A stretch of DNA of 64,000 bases from Mycosarcoma maydis (GCF_000328475.2 NC_026488.1:558001-622000); one strand, 5' to 3'. Positions 30,001-40,582 are shown, numbered from the stretch's first letter. The notes: generated by a model not told the origin, from the letters alone. Translations and numbers: made by a program.

Positions 30001-30401
30001 TCCGGCATAAAGCCTCGCTGCACGGTCTCGGAGTTGGACAAGAGCCATGACGTTGGATACACCCTTTTGCTTCAGTGGAAGTGATGTGGCTGAAGAGGAG
30101 GATTGCTCTGAAGAGCTGGACGCAGTCGCCATATGGCCGTTCTGCGACGAGTCGTGTTGCAAGTCGTGCTGATGTAACGAGGGGTAGGGAACATCCCAAA
30201 GGCTGGGGAAGTTGTCGAAGCGTTGCAGGTAGAGCCGTTTCCAGAGGTGAAGGTCGCCGTTTCGAGTATCACCGTAGACATGATGTCGAGCGAGCTTGCA
30301 CGTCTGCGAATAGTGCTCGATGCACATCGGTGATAGGGAGAGCAGGATGGTGTGAATGAGCTCGGTAGGCAGGCCAAGTAGACCACCGGCGGAGTGCACA
30401 C

Positions 30402-30444
<43 letters not shown>

Positions 30445-30474
30445 AAGCACGTCTTGAGCCAGTATCCGAGACAT
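27058..30474 (-). CDS. Large acidic F-box protein
   Basis: 1138-aa single-exon protein. Near the N-terminus a 14-residue polyglutamine run is followed by an F-box (about 33-75: GLPTELIHTILLSLSP then a CKLARHHVY helix), which would bind Skp1 in an SCF ubiquitin ligase. The middle is highly disordered with a poly-Glu run (coding strand of 29190-29245) and several poly-Asp runs, and predicted basic stretches near KRRRLSG. The C-terminal ~250 residues are globular, with Trp/Tyr-rich blocks FWGGTYSFLDFRHFINYN, ILYFRGTTVTYWG and GLHWSLTHVYEGEDRWQLEG, and resemble the C-terminal region of uncharacterised fungal F-box proteins. The start is the ATG at 30474, as the frame upstream has only a TTG. Targets are unknown. 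Confidence 0.83.
29190..29245. repeat. CTT/CTC trinucleotide tract (poly-Glu) in the F-box gene
   Basis: Imperfect trinucleotide repeat on the plus strand, encoding consecutive Glu on the minus strand. Confidence 0.9.
30402..30443. repeat. CAG/CTG triplet repeat (poly-Gln) in the F-box gene
   Basis: Fourteen Gln codons, nearly pure CAG on the coding strand, starting eleven residues into the protein. Such repeats are often length-polymorphic. Confidence 0.93.
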
Positions 30475-31171
30475 GATTGCTGTCCAAACTGGTGCCAAGA
30501 TGGTGATAGGAAAACGGTAGCAGGCGAGACGTACAAGGTGCTAGAGATGGAGACGACGACGATGATGATCCTGTAGTCTCACTCACGACTCTGAATTTCG
30601 CAAATGCGCAGCAGCATCGGCGTCCAAGAGAATCACGAATGGACCCTTGAATGAATCAGCAAAGCGTGACACACGTGACATGTGACAGAAGCGTTTCGCG
30701 TTCACGGTTTTACGCTCAGCGAAGCGCCGTTGCTCCGACTCGCACTTGGGCCCGACTCACGATTCGTGATTATTTGATAGTTACAGTTAGTCGTCAGTTA
30801 TCTACAACTGGACCCTGTCGCCTGAGTAATTCACGATTATTCGTGATTTGCAGCAATCAGGACACGCGGAACGTAGGCCGGCCAGACACGGGAAACGGGA
30901 CGTGGGACATGGGACACGTGGGAACAAAATAGGAATGTTACATCGCCACACAAGTAAGCGTGGAGTACCGCGCCGGAATGGTGATTTGTGATTTGTGATT
31001 CGTGATTCGTGATTCGTGATTGCTTAGCCGGCTTCCGGCAACACCGGTTCACGCACTGTGCCTAACGCAGAGCACAGTCCGCCATACAGCCGCACTTTAG
31101 AACGACAACAAAGCTTTCACCTTGGCAGACTTCCACCAACACAGCCAAGCCTGTCACGACGCGTTCAAGAC
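30475..31171. promoter_or_regulatory. Divergent spacer between the F-box gene and the alpha/beta hydrolase
   Basis: 697 nt between head-to-head genes, without an ORF of note. It carries TCACTCACGACTC (30577), ATTCACGATTATTCGTGATT (30828-30847) and the heptamer array at 30980-31022. Confidence 0.5.
30980..31022. repeat. GTGATT(T/C) heptamer array
   Basis: Two GTGATTT and four GTGATTC/GTGATTG units in tandem at exact 7-bp period. Confidence 0.93.
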
Positions 31172-32359
31172 ATGTTGGACATCACTGCTTCTCGATTCTA
31201 TGTAACGCCGCTCACTACGCCGCCGTCGCAGCCGGACGCTACGCCGACGCAGCGTAGGTATCATTATCTCGACTACCAACCGCCCACAGGTGTGCCCGAG
31301 ACAGCCACGTTGCTTCTGCTGCATGGGTTTCCCGATTTCTCGCACGGATGGCGCAGCGTCATCGCGCCTCTTCGACTCGCCGGCTTTCGTCTGATCGTGC
31401 CTGATCTGTTGGGATACGGACTGAGCTCAGCACCGCCCACGTCGGCTGCTTCGGCACCCGCCGGAACTCTACCGAGGCTCGCCGAGTACGGTGGCAGAGC
31501 TATCTCGATCGACTTGAACGGCTTGCTCGATCACGCTCAAGCAGCAAAGCGCTCTAAATATGGTGCCGAGCATCTCGGTTCAGATGGAAGCAACGGTCGC
31601 GTCATTGTGCTGTGTCACGACTGGGGATCGTGGCTCGGATGGAGGTTCGCCCAGTGGTATCCGCACAGAGTGATGGGCGTCTGTGGTCTTTGCGTTCCCT
31701 TCCAAGCGCCCACCTCGAAACCGATCCCGATCGACTCGGTGCTCAAGAGCGTACCCAGCTTTGGCTACCAGAAGTTTTTCTCAGAAGAGAGGAGCACCAA
31801 GATCATCGAGGAGCACCTCGATCGATTCCTCGCGATTATCTTCATGATCCCAGGCCTGTTCTCGGCCGACTCGGCCAACGAACAAGAGCTGCGCGATTGG
31901 CATCTGCAAGGCAAGCTCGAAAGGCTGCTCACCATGCCTGAATTCTCCCATATCCCGCTCAAGGACCTCGGACGCAGCATCATGGACAAGCAGCTTCTCG
32001 ACCAGTACATCACCCTCTTCCGCAGCAGAGGCATGGAAGGTCCTCTGAGCTGGTACCGTACGAGAGAGATCAACTGGCAAGAGGATCGCGCTTTGACATC
32101 CAAGAGCCTGCCAGAATCGTTGCCAGCCTTGCTCATCATGCCCAACGACGATGTAGCTGTGCCTCCGGCGTTAGGTAGGACAATGAAGAAACACGTTACG
32201 CAAACCGAATTTGTCCAAGTGGCCGGAAGCGGCCATTGGATCCAGAACGAAGTTCCCGGTATCGTAGTGCAGACGTTCAAGCAGTGGGTGGACAGGAGCG
32301 TCTTGCCCAACGAAAGCAAGCGCAAAGGAATGCTTGGGTGGATGACAAGTAAGCTCTAG
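31172..32359 (+). CDS. Alpha/beta hydrolase, epoxide hydrolase type
   Basis: 395-aa protein. The oxyanion-hole motif is LLLHGFPDFSHGW. The nucleophile elbow is CHDWGSWLGW with Asp150, as in soluble epoxide hydrolases and haloalkane dehalogenases. The charge-relay acid is probably in PNDDVAVPP and the base is His355 in GSGHWIQNEVPG. A cap segment LSWYRTREINW supplies a Tyr that could activate the epoxide, which favours epoxide hydrolase over dehalogenase. The open frame extends upstream only to a GTG, so I take the ATG at 31172. No signal peptide is seen, so it is presumably cytosolic or peroxisomal. The native substrate is unknown. Confidence 0.87.
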   Translation: MLDITASRFYVTPLTTPPSQPDATPTQRRYHYLDYQPPTGVPETATLLLLHGFPDFSHGWRSVIAPLRLAGFRLIVPDLLGYGLSSAPPTSAASAPAGTLPRLAEYGGRAISIDLNGLLDHAQAAKRSKYGAEHLGSDGSNGRVIVLCHDWGSWLGWRFAQWYPHRVMGVCGLCVPFQAPTSKPIPIDSVLKSVPSFGYQKFFSEERSTKIIEEHLDRFLAIIFMIPGLFSADSANEQELRDWHLQGKLERLLTMPEFSHIPLKDLGRSIMDKQLLDQYITLFRSRGMEGPLSWYRTREINWQEDRALTSKSLPESLPALLIMPNDDVAVPPALGRTMKKHVTQTEFVQVAGSGHWIQNEVPGIVVQTFKQWVDRSVLPNESKRKGMLGWMTSKL

Positions 32360-33242
32360 ACGAGTTGGATCTCATCCAAGTGAAGGCGCTCGTCAAGCAC
32401 CACGTCTACGCTCCTGTTTAGAATTGTCACCTGGCGTTTTGTGCGCTAAAGCTGCTCGTAGTACACAGCCTTCTGAGAGAAGCACAACGTTGTGCACACG
32501 CTCGAGGGAGTCGGAGTCGAATCTTTTGAACGCCTGCTTACCCGATGGGGAATGAATAGAAAGATTATCGCCACCATTGTGCAGCAGCAACCATAACAGT
32601 CGTGAGTGAGTTTGTTCGCGGCAACGGGCAGCAGCGCTGTGCACCGATGGCACGAACACAAAAAGAAAAAAAGAAAAAAAGAAAAAAAAAATGCGGGGCA
32701 GATGCACGCCAAGCAGCAACAAAGTCCATAACTTACAGTAACTTAGTCGTAAGTGCTGTCAGCGCCGTCGTGCATCGATCAACTCGACACTCGGCTGCAT
32801 CGGCAATCGCTTACGACGTGCATGTTTGTGGTTTGTGAATCGTGATTGTACGGTAGGGACGGCAGAAATTTGTGATTAGTGGTGCGTGGCTGGTGACTGC
32901 TTTGCAAGATTGGCTTTCTCCACTCGTGACTCACTCTGGCGTGAATCTCGGCGCTCGAGCCAGTCGAGCTTGACGAGATCAACTTGACTTGTGCACACCA
33001 GCACGCTCGCAGATGTGCTCCTCCAGCAGCTTATGCATTCGACCTTCGCTCATTGATTCGTACGTTTACCAGGGCCTGCAAAGCCGAACCTCGATACGCA
33101 GAAACTCATCGTGCTCGCTTGCAACCATCTTGCTGCGATCTCTAGCTTTCTTCCCGGATCTGGCACCGAGGGGAAAGTCATGGAGTAGAGCCCTGCTGGC
33201 GCGTCGCATCGAGCTCGGCATCCTCGGCGTGCAATAGCCACA
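32360..33242. other. Spacer between the hydrolase and the glucoamylase
   Basis: 883 nt without a gene. It contains an A-rich tract at 32659-32691, GTGAATCGTGATTG at 32836-32849, and the presumed glucoamylase promoter. Confidence 0.55.
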
Positions 33243-34886
33243 ATGACGACCAACATGGACACGCTCGAGAGCAAAAGAGCCGCTACTGAATCGACGCCTC
33301 TTCTGTGCTCGACGCATGCATCCCATAAATGTGCCTCCTACCCCTGGCTTGCACAAGGCGCCGATAGTGAAGACATGACTCGTTCGACCGAATCGCGTGT
33401 CGCGCGCATCCGCATCGCTCTGCTTAGCAGTGGCGGTCTGTGCCTACTGCTCATCTGGTTCTGCGCGTTGAGCAGCAATGTTGACGCGGCTTGGATAGTC
33501 AAGTTGGTGATCGGGCAACAGTCTAGCGCTCGTGCTTCACACCTCGCTTCACGTTCTGTCAGTTCGACGTACGCGTACCAGCGTATGTTGGCCAACATCG
33601 GAGGTGCCTCGTCCACGGTCGGCGACAATCAAGTGCCTAACGTCGAAACGGGCGCTGTGATCGCCTCGCCTTCCACTGCACATCCCGACTACTTGTACTC
33701 GTGGGTGCGCGATGCAGCTCTCACCATCAAGGTGGTCATCTCACAGCCGACACTCGACCGAACGCTGGTGACCAACTATGCCAATGCCGAATACACGCAC
33801 CAGCAAAACGCAGCCAGATCGGCTGCAGGCCAAGGCGAACCCAAGTTCAACGTCGACGGTTCGCTCTTCACGGGTGCATGGGGAAGACCTCAGAACGACG
33901 GCGCTGCGTTGCGCGCTTCGGCTCTGATGGCGTTCGCTAAGCGCATCGGCCTGAACGACAGCTTCACAACAGGTACACTGTACAAACGCGAGCTAGGCTC
34001 GCCCAGCTTGATCAAGACCGACCTCGAGTACGTGGCGCACCACTGGCAGGATTCGAGCTTTGATTTGTGGGAGGAAGTGGAGGGTGCCCACTTTTTCACA
34101 CTCATCGTACAGTGGAGGAGTATGGTGGATGGCGCCAAGTTTGCAAGTGCGATCAACGATGCGGGTGCGGCGAGCTACTACGACCAACAGGCGGCGGAAA
34201 TGCTGGTCAAGCTGCAGTCGTTCTGGGATGCAGACAAGGGTTATGTGCAGGCGTACCAAGGTGTTGGCAACAGAGATGGGATCGACTGTTCCGTGCTGCT
34301 TGGCTCACTCAAGGGGTGGGATACAACAGACTACAACGCAGCTGTCAACGCGACGCTTTTCGGACCCGCTTCGGACAAAGTACTGGCAACACACAAAAAG
34401 TATGTGGATGCATTCCGATCAATGTACGCGATCAACGGCGGCGCTGCTGCTCCTGCAGCGGTGGCCACAGGGCGCTACCCATCAGATGTCTACGACGGCG
34501 ATGGAACGTCGCAAGCCAACCCGTGGTACATCTGTACGCTCGCTGCTGCCGAAGTGCTGAATACGGCGCTCAGCATCGTTCGCGCTCGTGGCAGTCTGGA
34601 AATCACCTCAACTTCGCTGGCGTTCTACCGGCAGTTCGCCTCGTCGGCCACTACAGGAAGCTTCTCCTCGACCTCGGATCAGTACATCACCCTCACTACC
34701 GCCATCAAGCGTATGGCTGATGGATTTGTGCAGATCGTCAACCAGCACGCTTGGCACAACGGCAGCTTGAACGAACAGTTCAACCGCAACACCGGCTTCA
34801 ACCAGGGCGCCAGAGATTTGACCTGGTCCTACGCCGCATTCGTCACAAACGACTGGGCAAGTCACAACATGTTCCTCGTAACCTAG
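33243..34886 (+). CDS. GH15 glucoamylase with N-terminal membrane anchor
   Basis: 547-aa inverting exo-alpha-1,4-glucosidase of glycoside hydrolase family 15, releasing glucose from starch or glycogen ends. The substrate-site motif is YLYSWVRDAALT. The general acid lies in DLWEEVEG (Glu277/278) and the general base is Glu511 in LNEQFNRNTG. NPWYICTLAAAEVL is another GH15 block. Instead of a cleavable signal peptide it has ~55 polar residues followed by a single hydrophobic segment at about 57-78, which suggests a type II membrane protein. There is no C-terminal starch-binding domain. It may be anchored in the plasma or vacuolar membrane. Single exon. It converges on the P5B ATPase gene with 178 nt between stops. 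Confidence 0.9.
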   Translation: MTTNMDTLESKRAATESTPLLCSTHASHKCASYPWLAQGADSEDMTRSTESRVARIRIALLSSGGLCLLLIWFCALSSNVDAAWIVKLVIGQQSSARASHLASRSVSSTYAYQRMLANIGGASSTVGDNQVPNVETGAVIASPSTAHPDYLYSWVRDAALTIKVVISQPTLDRTLVTNYANAEYTHQQNAARSAAGQGEPKFNVDGSLFTGAWGRPQNDGAALRASALMAFAKRIGLNDSFTTGTLYKRELGSPSLIKTDLEYVAHHWQDSSFDLWEEVEGAHFFTLIVQWRSMVDGAKFASAINDAGAASYYDQQAAEMLVKLQSFWDADKGYVQAYQGVGNRDGIDCSVLLGSLKGWDTTDYNAAVNATLFGPASDKVLATHKKYVDAFRSMYAINGGAAAPAAVATGRYPSDVYDGDGTSQANPWYICTLAAAEVLNTALSIVRARGSLEITSTSLAFYRQFASSATTGSFSSTSDQYITLTTAIKRMADGFVQIVNQHAWHNGSLNEQFNRNTGFNQGARDLTWSYAAFVTNDWASHNMFLVT

Positions 34887-35064
34887 CCCGTATCTGCCTG
34901 CCTTATCTACCTTCCATAGCATCTTGGGCATCTGCCGCAGTTCCACTTGAACCCCAAAAACATGTCGTGCGTGTTGCATGCGAAAGCGTGAGTCGTGCGT
35001 GTTTGCCAAAAGTGAAAATCCATTTCGTGATTCCACATGTCAAGATAGTATGCCGTGTCTCGCG

Positions 35065-38000
35065 TCACGAGTAGATGGCGTTCTCTACCGCCTTGTACGC
35101 CGGATGATGTTGGGTACCAAAGACACTTGTTAGGCGGGTGAACAGCCAAGATACGCCACGTGCGACGATGGCGACGCCGCAGAATTCAAAGAGCATAGCT
35201 ACGACGAGCTGCGCGATGACGACGCCAAAGATGAGCCAGCTGAAGTGTGTTGGCATATCGACAAAGCCGAACAGAGTGAAGAACGGACCGCTGGTCAAGA
35301 AGAGGAAGTAGAACGCAAATACCGCCAGCACGATCAGGGTGGGAGCTAGGATCCAGTTGAACACGAGCCACTGCCTGTGTGGAGGACCGATGCTAAAAGC
35401 GAAGCCAGCGATAATGTAGGTAAATATCGACGTTCGGAACAGAGCCGTATTGTCCATATCGTTCAACGTGAGATCTTCCGGATCGAACTCGGGCGCTTCA
35501 TACCACGTCTTGCTGTGAAGCACTACGTACACCACCGTCTGAGCAATGTATCCAAGAATCACCTGCGCCAGCATCGACACAATAGGCTTGGCCGACGAAA
35601 GTCGCATCTCCGGTGCAATCCGAAACAGCTTCTTGGCAGGACGCGAATTCGCCAATCCGACCGCAACCGGTAGAATGCAGAAGACGTCGATGAACAGGTA
35701 CTCTGCGTTATCCAGCGACGTCGCTTTTCCGTACAGCAAAAGAACGGTAAAGTACTCAGAGAGAGAGTAGACGCTCATAAACAGAAACATGGCGAAGCTC
35801 ACCGTCAACGTGGACCGCCCTTCGCGCATCAGATGCGTAATAGCAGAGATGTCCTTGATCTTGGACGTGAAGGGCGCCGCTACCGAGGCTTCCGCTTCGG
35901 ACAGCGACAAGCCCACGTCGGCTGATTTCAACGCACCACAATCGTTAGCTCCGTCGCCCGTCATGGCGACCACGTATCCCAGCGTCTGCAGCCGCTCCAC
36001 CAGCTCTTGCTTCTGCTCTGGTGAGAAACGGCCAAACACCTTGCAGTGCACCAAGACGCGTGCCATTGTCTCGGCCGAACACGCCTCGAGCAGCGCGCGC
36101 AGAAGCTCCCCGGATACGGCGAGATCGATCTGCTTGAGCTTGGCATCCGGAGCATCGAGCGTATACGCGTCCAAGGTACGCGTCTTATCCTCGACACTGA
36201 TCCACTCGATCTGCTTGCCACCTTTTCCGCTCAACCTCGGCGTGAACACTTCCGAATTTGTCGCCAGGATCCCACACTCCCTGGCCACGGAAATCGCAGT
36301 TAGAACCGAGTCGCCTGTGCACATTTTGATGGGCAGCCGAGCATCGTCTCTGATCGTTGCGATCGAGGCCGTAGTGGCGGCCTTGAGCTTGTTTTCAAAA
36401 ATGATGAGGCCCAGGAACTCGAGTGAGGATTCGGTTTCGGATCGAGTGAGGCGTTGCGCGCCGGCCCAGCCAAGAGCGTCGATGGATTTGGCTGCTACGG
36501 CGAGCACTCGGAATCCGGCTCGAGTGCAACGGTCGAGTACGTAATTGTAATCGCTAGGAAGCGATGCCGGCTCACAGAGGCAGCAAATCGACTCGGGAGC
36601 ACCCTTGCAGTAGACCTGCGCCGAGAGCGAGTTGTGGCGTTTGACGACGACACTCATTCTGCGCAGAGATGCGCTGAATTCAAACGTGCGAATTACCGCC
36701 ACCGATGGGCATCTTGGATTGGCGAGGATGACGGGCACTCGGGCGAGCGTGCCGTCATTTGTCAGTGGACGGCGCGAATCGACATCAAGCGCTGCGCCAT
36801 GCGCTGCGCCCAGCGCTGCTTCTTTTGTAAGGTATACAGGCGCGAGAGAGGCTTCATCTTGCAGCGTTCGCCCTGTCCATTCGAGCATTTTTACTTCCAA
36901 AGGCTCGCCGATCGGCTGTCCATCGAGCAAATTTAGATCGTGAGCTGTTGCCATGGCCTCGACCAATCCGATCTCGGCCGGGTCCTCCATCTCGGCGCAC
37001 GCTTGTTGCTGAATGAGCTCTGTAAACTTGCCATGCTTGACCATGCGAACGCCCATCACATCGAGGCCTTCTTCGGTCAAGGTGCCGGTCTTGTCAAAGA
37101 CAAACATGTTGACCATGCCCGCAACATTGATTCTCTGAGGACTGAGACAGAAGATCTGACGTCGTTTGAGGCGTGCAATGGAGAATGTGATACAGATCGA
37201 AAGCGTTGCGGGCAGAGCCGGGGGAACAGCGATGGTCAGAACGTCGAGCGAGCGGAGCGCAATCTCTTGGCTGCTGACGCCGATGATCTTGAAGTAAATG
37301 ATGGTGGCAATCATGCCGATGATGGCGATGACGAAGAGATTACCGATGAACAGGAACGCGTCGCGGTAGAACTTGTGATTGATGGGGCGTGGGAAGAGCA
37401 TCTGTCGGACGAGCGAGCCTTTGGCGGTGGAGAAGCCGGTTCGGATGACGAGAGCGCGCGTGGTGTATGCGGCACTGCTGCCGGGTCGCACGCGGACGAG
37501 TTTGGTACCAGAGTAGAGGATGTGCTTATCGAGACAAGAAACGTCTTTTCCAGCCGCAAGGACGCCACCCAGGTCGGCTTTCGAGATGGGAGCCTTGACC
37601 ACGGGCACCGACTCTCCGGTCATCATGGACTCGTTGACGATGCAATCGCCTTCGAGCAACACTAGATCGCAGGGAAGCGTCTCAATGAGTCGATGCCCAT
37701 AGTTGGATGCGTCCTTGTGAGATGTGTAGATGGCACCGAGGTCCACAATGTCACCAGGGACGAGCGCTTCGCTATTGAGAATGGTATAGGTCGATGCGGA
37801 TGTAATCGAGTTGGATGCTATATCCGATTGCTTCTTTTCAAGACACGCCGCATCCATCACGGCGCTCTTTTCGTCGAGTCGATCTGTAGTGGTTGCTAAA
37901 GTGGGTCGAAGCACAGAAAGGTCGCAGCTGAAGCGGCTCATCTTTTTGAGCTTCTCGATGGCGGCTTTGGTAGTGACAGTGGTGGCAACAATGCCAATCA

Positions 38001-39081
38001 CCGAGACAACAGCAATGACAATGGCGTAAGGTACGTATTCGTCGTTGCACCACAGAACGATTGAATAGATCTGGAAGATGTAAAAGGGGTGGAGGACTTC
38101 TTGGATCAAGAGGTCGACGACCGACTTGCCTTTGACAGTCACCTGGTTGTCGCCGAAGAGCGCCTGCCTGTCGCGCACGGTCTGGACATCAAGGCCTGTT
38201 GAAGAAAGGCTGTATTCGGGGGCGACGGTATCCGAACCTAGGGCTGTACTCCATGCAGGATCATTCCACCTGGCAAGAAGGAAGAATTTGCCGGATACGG
38301 GATGGAGGAGCAAGGTGGTGGCTCTATATTCGACAAGGTCAACGTAGCTGAGTGAATGTGGGTGTTGGTACTGTTGAGATGTAGACGACAGATGATCGTT
38401 GAGTCTAGCAGCGGCGTCTTGTGGAGAGGAGTACGGCTGGGGTAGAGTGGGAGGAAATACGTGGAGGAAGGGGATGGGCGAAGGAAAGGTGACTCGCTTA
38501 AGAGGCAAAATGTCGACCTCTGCATGCTTGCTCTTGATGCGGATCAACTTGTCCTTGTTGTCGGCGTTGGTCTGGTTGAGCGAGGTGGGTGTAGTGTTGA
38601 AACGAATCCAGAACTTGTTGTTGGCCCAGTTGTCGGCAATAAAGAGAATACCGGCGGTGAGGATGCAGAGCAAGTACCAGAGGAGCATCAGAAAGAGCTG
38701 CCGTCGGTAGAAGCGGAGATCAAGTTGAATGTCCTCGTCTGCCAAGTAGATGGACTGACGAGATTCTGAATGGCTCGAGATAGGGGCGATGCGATCGTGT
38801 GAAGCCGGGATCGAGATGCGTGACTCTCGCTTTGCTTGTTCGGTCAGCTCGAGCAGCTGGGGCCTGGGAGGGAGATGATGGTCGAAAAGCTGGTTGATGC
38901 TTTCTTGCTCTGTGGTGGTGGTGTCTTTGGAGGAACGCGATAGTTGCTGTTCGGTCTCTGGCTCGATTTGCTTGGAGAGATGCGAATCGTGCGAGGGCTC
39001 GAGGAGGAGGAAAGGGGCGTTTGTGGTCGTGGCAGCCGTACCATCAGGAGGGCAAGGTTCTAGTGGACTTGTGTTGGACAT
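35065..39081 (-). CDS. P5B-type ATPase (Ypk9/ATP13A2-like)
   Basis: 1338-aa P-type ATPase. The phosphorylated Asp is in FVFDKTGTLTEEGLD (about residue 662). The M4 motif PPALPATLS is the P5B signature (P5A has PPELP), so it is closest to yeast Ypk9 and animal ATP13A2, which act in vacuolar/lysosomal polyamine export and metal tolerance. Other catalytic motifs are TGESVPV, KGAPESI and MTGDGANDCGAL. The N-terminal ~120 residues are disordered, then the cytosolic N-domain with a membrane-inserting hairpin (LFLMLLWYLLCILTAGILFI) is followed by M1-M10. Single exon from the ATG at 39081. Vacuolar location and substrate are inferred from the family. Confidence 0.92.
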   Translation of the reverse strand: MSNTSPLEPCPPDGTAATTTNAPFLLLEPSHDSHLSKQIEPETEQQLSRSSKDTTTTEQESINQLFDHHLPPRPQLLELTEQAKRESRISIPASHDRIAPISSHSESRQSIYLADEDIQLDLRFYRRQLFLMLLWYLLCILTAGILFIADNWANNKFWIRFNTTPTSLNQTNADNKDKLIRIKSKHAEVDILPLKRVTFPSPIPFLHVFPPTLPQPYSSPQDAAARLNDHLSSTSQQYQHPHSLSYVDLVEYRATTLLLHPVSGKFFLLARWNDPAWSTALGSDTVAPEYSLSSTGLDVQTVRDRQALFGDNQVTVKGKSVVDLLIQEVLHPFYIFQIYSIVLWCNDEYVPYAIVIAVVSVIGIVATTVTTKAAIEKLKKMSRFSCDLSVLRPTLATTTDRLDEKSAVMDAACLEKKQSDIASNSITSASTYTILNSEALVPGDIVDLGAIYTSHKDASNYGHRLIETLPCDLVLLEGDCIVNESMMTGESVPVVKAPISKADLGGVLAAGKDVSCLDKHILYSGTKLVRVRPGSSAAYTTRALVIRTGFSTAKGSLVRQMLFPRPINHKFYRDAFLFIGNLFVIAIIGMIATIIYFKIIGVSSQEIALRSLDVLTIAVPPALPATLSICITFSIARLKRRQIFCLSPQRINVAGMVNMFVFDKTGTLTEEGLDVMGVRMVKHGKFTELIQQQACAEMEDPAEIGLVEAMATAHDLNLLDGQPIGEPLEVKMLEWTGRTLQDEASLAPVYLTKEAALGAAHGAALDVDSRRPLTNDGTLARVPVILANPRCPSVAVIRTFEFSASLRRMSVVVKRHNSLSAQVYCKGAPESICCLCEPASLPSDYNYVLDRCTRAGFRVLAVAAKSIDALGWAGAQRLTRSETESSLEFLGLIIFENKLKAATTASIATIRDDARLPIKMCTGDSVLTAISVARECGILATNSEVFTPRLSGKGGKQIEWISVEDKTRTLDAYTLDAPDAKLKQIDLAVSGELLRALLEACSAETMARVLVHCKVFGRFSPEQKQELVERLQTLGYVVAMTGDGANDCGALKSADVGLSLSEAEASVAAPFTSKIKDISAITHLMREGRSTLTVSFAMFLFMSVYSLSEYFTVLLLYGKATSLDNAEYLFIDVFCILPVAVGLANSRPAKKLFRIAPEMRLSSAKPIVSMLAQVILGYIAQTVVYVVLHSKTWYEAPEFDPEDLTLNDMDNTALFRTSIFTYIIAGFAFSIGPPHRQWLVFNWILAPTLIVLAVFAFYFLFLTSGPFFTLFGFVDMPTHFSWLIFGVVIAQLVVAMLFEFCGVAIVARGVSWLFTRLTSVFGTQHHPAYKAVENAIYS

Positions 39082-40516
39082 GGCTCACACGGATTACGCT
39101 ATGAGGATAAAGGTAGTAGGCAGAGACTTGGGCTTTGGGATGACGATGGCGATGGCGGAACAAGTCGAGATGTTGTTGAGATGCTGGCCGAGACCACAAG
39201 AGTCGTGAGTGTTGCTGCCGAGGTCGTACGAGCAAAGTTGTAAATTGTCTGGCGACTTTGGCGGCTGTTGTAAATAAATCATGAATAAATTTACGAAGCT
39301 GATAGCCAAGACCGACGGCTGAGTGACTGCTGTCTAGAGTAGCATCTATTTGCCCTTTTCTTTTCTTCTTTTTTTTTTGTCATAAGTTAAGTTCGTTCTG
39401 CTTTGCAGTTTGCTTTGCAGAACGTCAAACTCGAATGAATCGTGAATTATCTAGAATTCTTGATTGAGCCGAGCGATTCTGAATCAGTCAGTGAGTTTAG
39501 CCGGATATCTACAGTACTTGTGATTCCTGATTTGGACAAGCCGCCGTTTCAAGTTTTTTTTTTGCCATGCACCATACATAAAAAAAAAAATGATATGATG
39601 TGAATGGCCGAGTGGGTTTAGACGAGGAGAAGCGTGCATTTTATGCGTACTGTACAGACCAAGACTGAGTCGATGTAACAATTTGTAGTCAATGTCACGT
39701 GTCTCATGTCGCCAATCGTGAATCGCCCATCGCAGCTTGGTGTTATGACGCACTAGCCTTGTGTTTGCAATCCTTAGTTGAGCTGCGAGGCTTGCGATGA
39801 ATGCAAGGTGGCGTCTGTCTGCGTTGGCGTGCGCAGTGTCTGAACGTGCTGAAGAACAGCTTGGACGAAATCGTCAGCCCGACTGTGTGGGGTTCTCGGC
39901 TATGCATTCTCCCGATGCGTTTGATGTCGTGCCGATACGATCTGATCGTGAATCCGATTCGATCGTGCAGATCGTGTGGCAAAAAGAACAGAGGTGGAAA
40001 ACGACGTTCGTGATTCGTGATGGTGGATAGGTCAAGGGCAAGCAATCACGAATCACGAATGTGGGGGAAATGGGCGTCGAAGCGGATATCGAATACAGAA
40101 GAAAGCCCAAGTCTTGGCACCTTGGAAAGCGGCGACCACGTTGAGTGAAAAGGCTTGGCGTGTGCCTGAAGCTGACCACGGACACGTTACAAGTGTCTGA
40201 TTGCAGCACAAGACAGAGGAGCCACGCGACTGTGGACGAAATCGTGTCTCTGTGATTAGTCTAGCCTTTGCCTCGCTCGCTCGACAGCCAAGGCTTGGCG
40301 AAAATCGATTCAGCAGCAACAGCGGCTGCCAAAGCGCAAAAGCACTTGGTTGAGTAAGAGCAAGTTGAACTCGGCTGTATTGATAGGATCGAGCCAGGAA
40401 ACGTAGCTGTCATGCTAACTTAGGTGGGAGCGTCGCGCTATCACCTTGCGCATCCAGTCTCGTAGAGCAATGAGGCCTACCAGCAAGGCATGACTGTTGA
40501 TAACAATGTCAATCTT

Positions 40517-40582
40517 GGTTGCTTACCAGCGAACATGCCGCCTCGTCTTTTTTTTTCCGGCTTTGTTCGCTGGTAAGCAACC
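40517..40582. repeat. Perfect 19-bp inverted repeat with 28-nt loop
   Basis: Left arm 40517-40535 (GGTTGCTTACCAGCGAACA) and right arm 40564-40582 are exact reverse complements. The loop has a T9 run. It could form a hairpin in RNA or DNA, be a foldback element remnant, or be a paired protein-binding site. Confidence 0.93.

Noticed and set aside
31058..31171. Extended N-terminus of the epoxide-hydrolase-like gene
   Set aside because: It would need a GTG start codon; the first ATG in frame is at 31172 and gives a normal family length.
39797..40045. Short ORFs on both strands in the spacer after the P5B ATPase
   Set aside because: Under 100 codons, overlapping on opposite strands, no domain or splice support.
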